From NCBI GenBank assembly GCA_024256245.1, contig JAKLZD010000119.1, positions 1 to 9,321 on the forward strand: a stretch of DNA of 9,321 nt, in the 5' to 3' direction. The stretch comes from Candidatus Methylarchaceae archaeon HK01M. Lineage in GTDB: Archaea; Thermoproteota; Nitrososphaeria; Nitrososphaerales; JACAEJ01. Position numbers and translations under genes: made by a program. Numbering within the stretch: position 1 is the stretch's first letter; each line of letters opens with the position of its first letter. Below the pieces are notes generated by a model that was not told the origin of the DNA, did not search any database, and saw only the letters and a program-made list of their open reading frames with translations. Below are positions 6,868 to 9,321 of the stretch, in pieces.

Positions 6868-6891
6868 CGATATCTTAATAAAGATATATCG
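6868..6891. promoter_or_regulatory. Inverted repeat over the tup promoter TATA box
   Basis: The arms CGATAT (6868-6873) and ATATCG (6886-6891) are exact reverse complements with 12 bp between them. Nested inside is a second exact repeat, TATCTT (6871-6876) and AAGATA (6881-6886), separated by AATA. The best TATA candidate for tupA (6875-6882) lies inside this structure. The outer arms resemble the CG-TATA half-sites of bacterial ModE operators. A dimeric regulator bound here would cover the TATA box. Confidence 0.5.
6875..6882 (+). promoter_or_regulatory. Candidate TATA box of the tupABC operon
   Basis: TTAATAAA is followed by the ATG of tupA about 47 bp downstream. With the usual spacing, transcription would start near 6905 and give a leader of about 20 nt, which would just contain the GGTG Shine-Dalgarno sequence at 6917-6920. 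The surrounding DNA is very A/T-rich, so neighbouring strings could also serve. Confidence 0.4.
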
Positions 6892-6892
6892 A
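6878..6892. repeat. Candidate operator, copy 2 (15-base string shared with the regulator promoter)
   Basis: ATAAAGATATATCGA is identical to 5588-5602. Relative to the gene it precedes, the orientation is opposite in the two places, which matters little for a largely symmetric site. It joins the right part of the inverted repeat at 6868-6891 with the left half of the palindrome at 6884-6901. Confidence 0.6.
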
Positions 6893-6901
6893 TCGATATA
6901 T
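6884..6901. promoter_or_regulatory. 18-bp perfect palindrome upstream of tupA
   Basis: ATATATCGATCGATATAT equals its own reverse complement, with its centre between 6892 and 6893. It falls between the candidate TATA box and the expected transcription start near 6905, a common position for archaeal repressor sites. It shares bases with the upstream inverted repeat, so two dimers might bind side by side or compete. Confidence 0.55.
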
Positions 6902-6916
6902 GTGTTAGAATATAAC

Positions 6917-6920
6917 GGTG
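6917..6920 (+). promoter_or_regulatory. Shine-Dalgarno sequence fixing the tupA start
   Basis: GGTG, followed by GGAGA, ends 5 nt before the ATG at 6926 and pairs with the 3' end of archaeal 16S rRNA. It supports this ATG over an in-frame GTG at 6902 and over the much longer frame that opens at 6665 inside fae-hps on the opposite strand. Confidence 0.55.
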
Positions 6921-6925
6921 GGAGA

Positions 6926-7924
6926 ATGAAAAGAAATAAAGTAATCTGGACTAGTATCGTTATTATAGCAATCGTTGTCTCAATCTTTAGTACGGCTTAC
7001 TATGTAGGCGCCTTTGCCAGCAAAAGGTCGAAGCTTGTGATAGCCACGACAACAAGCCTTTTTGATACAGGTCTCCTCGACGAAGTTAAGGATCGATTTG
7101 AAGCCGAGTATCCTATCGATCTTTACTTCATATCAGTCGGAACAGGTCTGGCAATTGAACACGCGGAAAGAGGCGATGCCGACATGATACTCGTACACGA
7201 TCCGTCAAGTGAATCTACATTCTTATCGGATGGGTACGGTCTTTGCAGGAAGATCATTGCCTATAACTTCTTTGTTATAGTTGGTCCAGAAGACGATCCT
7301 GCAGAGATTAAGGATTTATCGCCTTTAGAAGCTTTGACAAATATAGTCGAGGCTGGCAGAAATGAAGAGGCCAAATGGGTATCACGGGGAGACAATTCTG
7401 GCACTCACTCAAAAGAAAAAAGTCTCTGGATCATGGCTGGTTTTGACTACAATGAATTAACGAATGAAGGATGGTATATAGAAGCAGGTGCTGGCATGGG
7501 GACAACTCTAGGAATCTCAAATACGTATTCAGCTTACACTCTTGCCGACTTGGGTACCTATCTGGCATATTACGATTACGGTGTTCCTTCACCTGGAAAG
7601 ATTAGTCTAGTTGTGCTCGTAGACCAAGGTCAAGAGCTTCTAAACGTCTACAGTGCTATAGCCGTAAACCCAAGCATGCGTCCAAAAGTGAACTTTGAGG
7701 GTGCCATAACTTTCATGGAATTCTTGATCTCTGAGGAAGGCCAAAACTTACTCGGCGAATATGGACAAGAAGACTATGGTCAAAGCCTATTCTTTCCGGC
7801 CGTGGAATTGCTCAAAGAAAACACGGACCCCACCCTAGTTGATTGGATCGAAGATTACGCCTATATCGATGGAGAAGAGTGTCCTCCAGAATATCAAGAT
7901 GGTCATCCTGAACTATACGTCTGA
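6926..7924 (+). CDS. tupA: Tungstate ABC transporter substrate-binding protein TupA
   Basis: TupA captures tungstate outside the cell and delivers it to the TupBC permease. The 332 residues begin with a basic MKRNK and a hydrophobic segment (about 7-30). There is no lipobox cysteine, so it is probably held by an uncleaved signal anchor or released. The binding domain carries the family motifs: VIATTTSLFDTGLLDEV (38-54), SVGTGLAIEHAERGDADMILVH (70-91), WVSRGDNSGTHSKEKSLW (151-168) and YTLADLGTYLAY (204-215). The TTTS and SRGDNSGTH strings supply oxyanion contacts in TupA-type proteins. After the usual family end near GQSLFFPA (285-292) there are about 40 more residues, acidic and rich in Tyr and Pro, ending GHPELYV; their role is unknown. 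I start at the ATG with a Shine-Dalgarno sequence because the frame upstream is antisense to fae-hps. tupB follows after 31 bp. Specificity for tungstate rather than molybdate is inferred from the family. Confidence 0.92.
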   Translation: MKRNKVIWTSIVIIAIVVSIFSTAYYVGAFASKRSKLVIATTTSLFDTGLLDEVKDRFEAEYPIDLYFISVGTGLAIEHAERGDADMILVHDPSSESTFLSDGYGLCRKIIAYNFFVIVGPEDDPAEIKDLSPLEALTNIVEAGRNEEAKWVSRGDNSGTHSKEKSLWIMAGFDYNELTNEGWYIEAGAGMGTTLGISNTYSAYTLADLGTYLAYYDYGVPSPGKISLVVLVDQGQELLNVYSAIAVNPSMRPKVNFEGAITFMEFLISEEGQNLLGEYGQEDYGQSLFFPAVELLKENTDPTLVDWIEDYAYIDGEECPPEYQDGHPELYV

Positions 7925-7955
7925 CATCCATCTTCAGCAAATTTAATGATGTTCG

Positions 7956-8648
7956 ATGGTATCCATACTAGAAATGCTGATAGAGGCCTTAGAACTCGTC
8001 TTTTCGGGCGACCCTACATTTTTAGAGATTACAACGAGGTCTATCCTAATTTCTGGAACGGCAACCCTTCTCTCAGCTCTATGGGGCGCCCCTATAGGCA
8101 TGATCTTGGGCCTAAAAAAATTTCGAGGAAAAACTCTTTTAAAGAGTCTTTTTAACGCTCTGTTAGGTATACCTACCGTAGCCTTGGGATTGATCCTTTA
8201 TCTCTTCCTTTCACGGTCAGGCCCCTTAGGTTTCTTAGAGATTCTATATACCCCTGTTGGGATCATCATAGGACAATCTATCTTAATAACTCCTATAACG
8301 GTCAGTTTTGTCACCAGTGCTATAGAGTCTGTTGACCCAGAGATAAGGGATTTGGCAAGAACTTTAGGTGCTTCAGAGACCCGCGCCTCTATAACGGTTC
8401 TAGGAGAATCTTCGAGTGGCTTTCTTCTTGCCATTATTGCCAGCTTTAATAGAGCTATAGCCGAGCTTGGCGTTGCTTTAATGATTGGAGGGAACATAAA
8501 AGGTATTACAAGGGTTTTGACAACAACAATAGCCTTGGAGACCACTAGAGGTGAAGTTGTGTTGGCGATAGCGTTGGCTATAATATTGCTTACTTTAGTT
8601 TCGGTTTTAACCCTGTCAATAAACCTCATTCAGAGGCTAAGGACATGA
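7956..8648 (+). CDS. tupB: Tungstate ABC transporter permease TupB
   Basis: This 230-residue integral membrane protein would form the homodimeric channel of the tungstate importer. About five hydrophobic segments are visible (roughly 29-52, 63-86, 98-120, 155-178, 200-226). Between the third and fourth lies the cytoplasmic coupling loop of binding-protein-dependent permeases, IRDLARTLGASETRASITVL (130-149), which contacts the ATPase. The sequence FNRAIAELGVALMIGGNI (164-181) is typical of TupB/ModB-type permeases. The length is normal for TupB. The ATG at 7956 is the first start after an in-frame TGA at 7947-7949. No good Shine-Dalgarno sequence is seen, so translation may depend on coupling to tupA. 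Its TGA overlaps the ATG of tupC in an ATGA arrangement. Confidence 0.93.
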   Translation: MVSILEMLIEALELVFSGDPTFLEITTRSILISGTATLLSALWGAPIGMILGLKKFRGKTLLKSLFNALLGIPTVALGLILYLFLSRSGPLGFLEILYTPVGIIIGQSILITPITVSFVTSAIESVDPEIRDLARTLGASETRASITVLGESSSGFLLAIIASFNRAIAELGVALMIGGNIKGITRVLTTTIALETTRGEVVLAIALAIILLTLVSVLTLSINLIQRLRT

Positions 8649-9321
8649 ATTATTTGATAGAGCTCAAAGGTATAAATAAAAGGTATGGAGAGGTTGCAGC
8701 TCTCAATAACGCCAGCCTGAAAGTTATGAATGGCGAAATACTTACTATCATTGGTCCGAGTGGCTCTGGAAAGACCACCTTGCTACGAATAATGGCTGGA
8801 ATCGACAGGCCGACGAGTGGGGAGTTTTACTTTGATGGTGTAAAAGTCGATGGCGGCAACATGGGCGAAGTCAGATTGAGGGGTACCATGGTCTTCCAAA
8901 GAACCGCCCTCTTCAATGCAACCGTCTACAAGAATCTGGTCTATGGCCTAAAACTAAGAGGATACCCAAAGAATGATATCAAAGAGAAAGTTCAAGATGC
9001 TCTAAGGCTGGTTAGGCTAGAAGGCTATGAGAATAGACCTGCAAAGAAACTTTCAGGAGGTGAACAACAGAGAGTATCACTGGCCAGAGCCCTCGTCCTA
9101 GAAACGGAGCTTCTGCTGTTGGATGAGCCCACAGCCAACCTCGATCCAAAGAATGTTTCGATCATAGAGGAGACGATCGCTCAAGTAAACAAGGAAAGAC
9201 AGACCACCATAGTTATGGCTACTCATAACATCTTTCAGGCAGAGACCCTTGCCAATAGGTTGGCCATCCTTCATGAAGGTAAGATAGTAGAAGTTGGTAC
9301 CGCTAAAGAAGTATTTAATTT
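8645..9321 (+). CDS. tupC: Tungstate ABC transporter ATPase TupC, cut off by the window end
   Basis: The frame opens with ATG overlapping the tupB stop (ATGA at 8645-8648) and is still open at the right edge after 225 full codons, so it is 3'-partial. It encodes the ATP-binding subunit that powers tungstate import at the inner face of the membrane. All nucleotide-binding motifs are present: Walker A GPSGSGKTT (37-45), Q-loop VFQ (83-85), signature LSGGEQQ (136-142), Walker B LLLLDEP (156-162) with the D-loop ANLD (164-167), and the H-loop His in ATHN (H194). TupC proteins are usually about 230-250 residues, so only a short tail is missing, and no C-terminal Mop-type regulatory domain can be judged. 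The MAGIDRPTSGE region after Walker A is typical of the oxyanion/phosphate import ATPases. Its place behind tupA and tupB fixes the assignment better than the sequence alone. Confidence 0.93.
   Translation, partial: MNYLIELKGINKRYGEVAALNNASLKVMNGEILTIIGPSGSGKTTLLRIMAGIDRPTSGEFYFDGVKVDGGNMGEVRLRGTMVFQRTALFNATVYKNLVYGLKLRGYPKNDIKEKVQDALRLVRLEGYENRPAKKLSGGEQQRVSLARALVLETELLLLDEPTANLDPKNVSIIEETIAQVNKERQTTIVMATHNIFQAETLANRLAILHEGKIVEVGTAKEVFN

Noticed and set aside
6665..6925. N-terminal extension of the tupA frame by 87 codons
   Set aside because: It runs antisense through the 5' end of fae-hps and across the operator region. The ATG at 6926 has a Shine-Dalgarno sequence and starts a proper signal-anchor sequence.
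7946..8155. 69-codon frame overlapping the start of tupB
   Set aside because: It shifts out of the frame of a clear permease gene, shows no domain, and is explained as a shadow.
8198..8629. 143-codon minus-strand frame opposite tupB
   Set aside because: It lies opposite the conserved permease loop and membrane segments and shows no family motif.

Overview
The window looks like part of an archaeal chromosome. The evidence is a TupABC tungstate importer, two tandem moeA genes, a fused Fae-Hps enzyme (an architecture known from archaea with tetrahydromethanopterin-type C1 carriers), and A/T-rich TATA-like boxes about 28-31 bp upstream of several ATG codons that have no Shine-Dalgarno sequence, the pattern of leaderless archaeal mRNAs. 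G+C content looks moderate to low. I cannot name the lineage; a TACK-group archaeon is possible, but that is a guess.

Layout from left to right. Positions 1-264 hold no recognisable gene, only weak promoter-like elements and tiny candidate ORFs. Positions 265-3372 carry two MoeA genes in tandem (+) with no spacer; the second has an extra C-terminal domain related to periplasmic-binding proteins. A glycerophosphodiester phosphodiesterase gene (-) converges on the second moeA with a 4-bp overlap of ends. It is transcribed divergently from a 111-residue protein of unknown function, and the two probably share one symmetric TATA box. Next on the minus strand are a ModE-type regulator with a binding-protein-like sensor domain (4457-5560) and, upstream of it, fae-hps (5615-6808). 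From 6926 to the right edge runs the plus-strand tupA-tupB-tupC operon, with tupC cut off by the window end.

The main theme is tungstate/molybdate handling. TupABC imports the oxyanion, the ModE-like protein probably senses it and controls transcription, and the two MoeA proteins insert the metal into molybdopterin. The most useful regulatory observation is an identical 15-base string, ATAAAGATATATCGA, in the promoter of the regulator gene and in the promoter of the tup operon. In the tup promoter it lies within two overlapping inverted repeats, one of them an 18-bp perfect palindrome. This suggests an autoregulated operator. Fae-Hps sits between regulator and transporter; it links C1 carrier chemistry with ribulose-phosphate synthesis and may share a metabolic setting with tungsten enzymes, but that link is only contextual.

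I see no mobile element, CRISPR array, tRNA, rRNA or clear terminator. The gene families are known; the novelty candidates are the operator pair, the diverged MoeA fusion domain and the shared bidirectional promoter.
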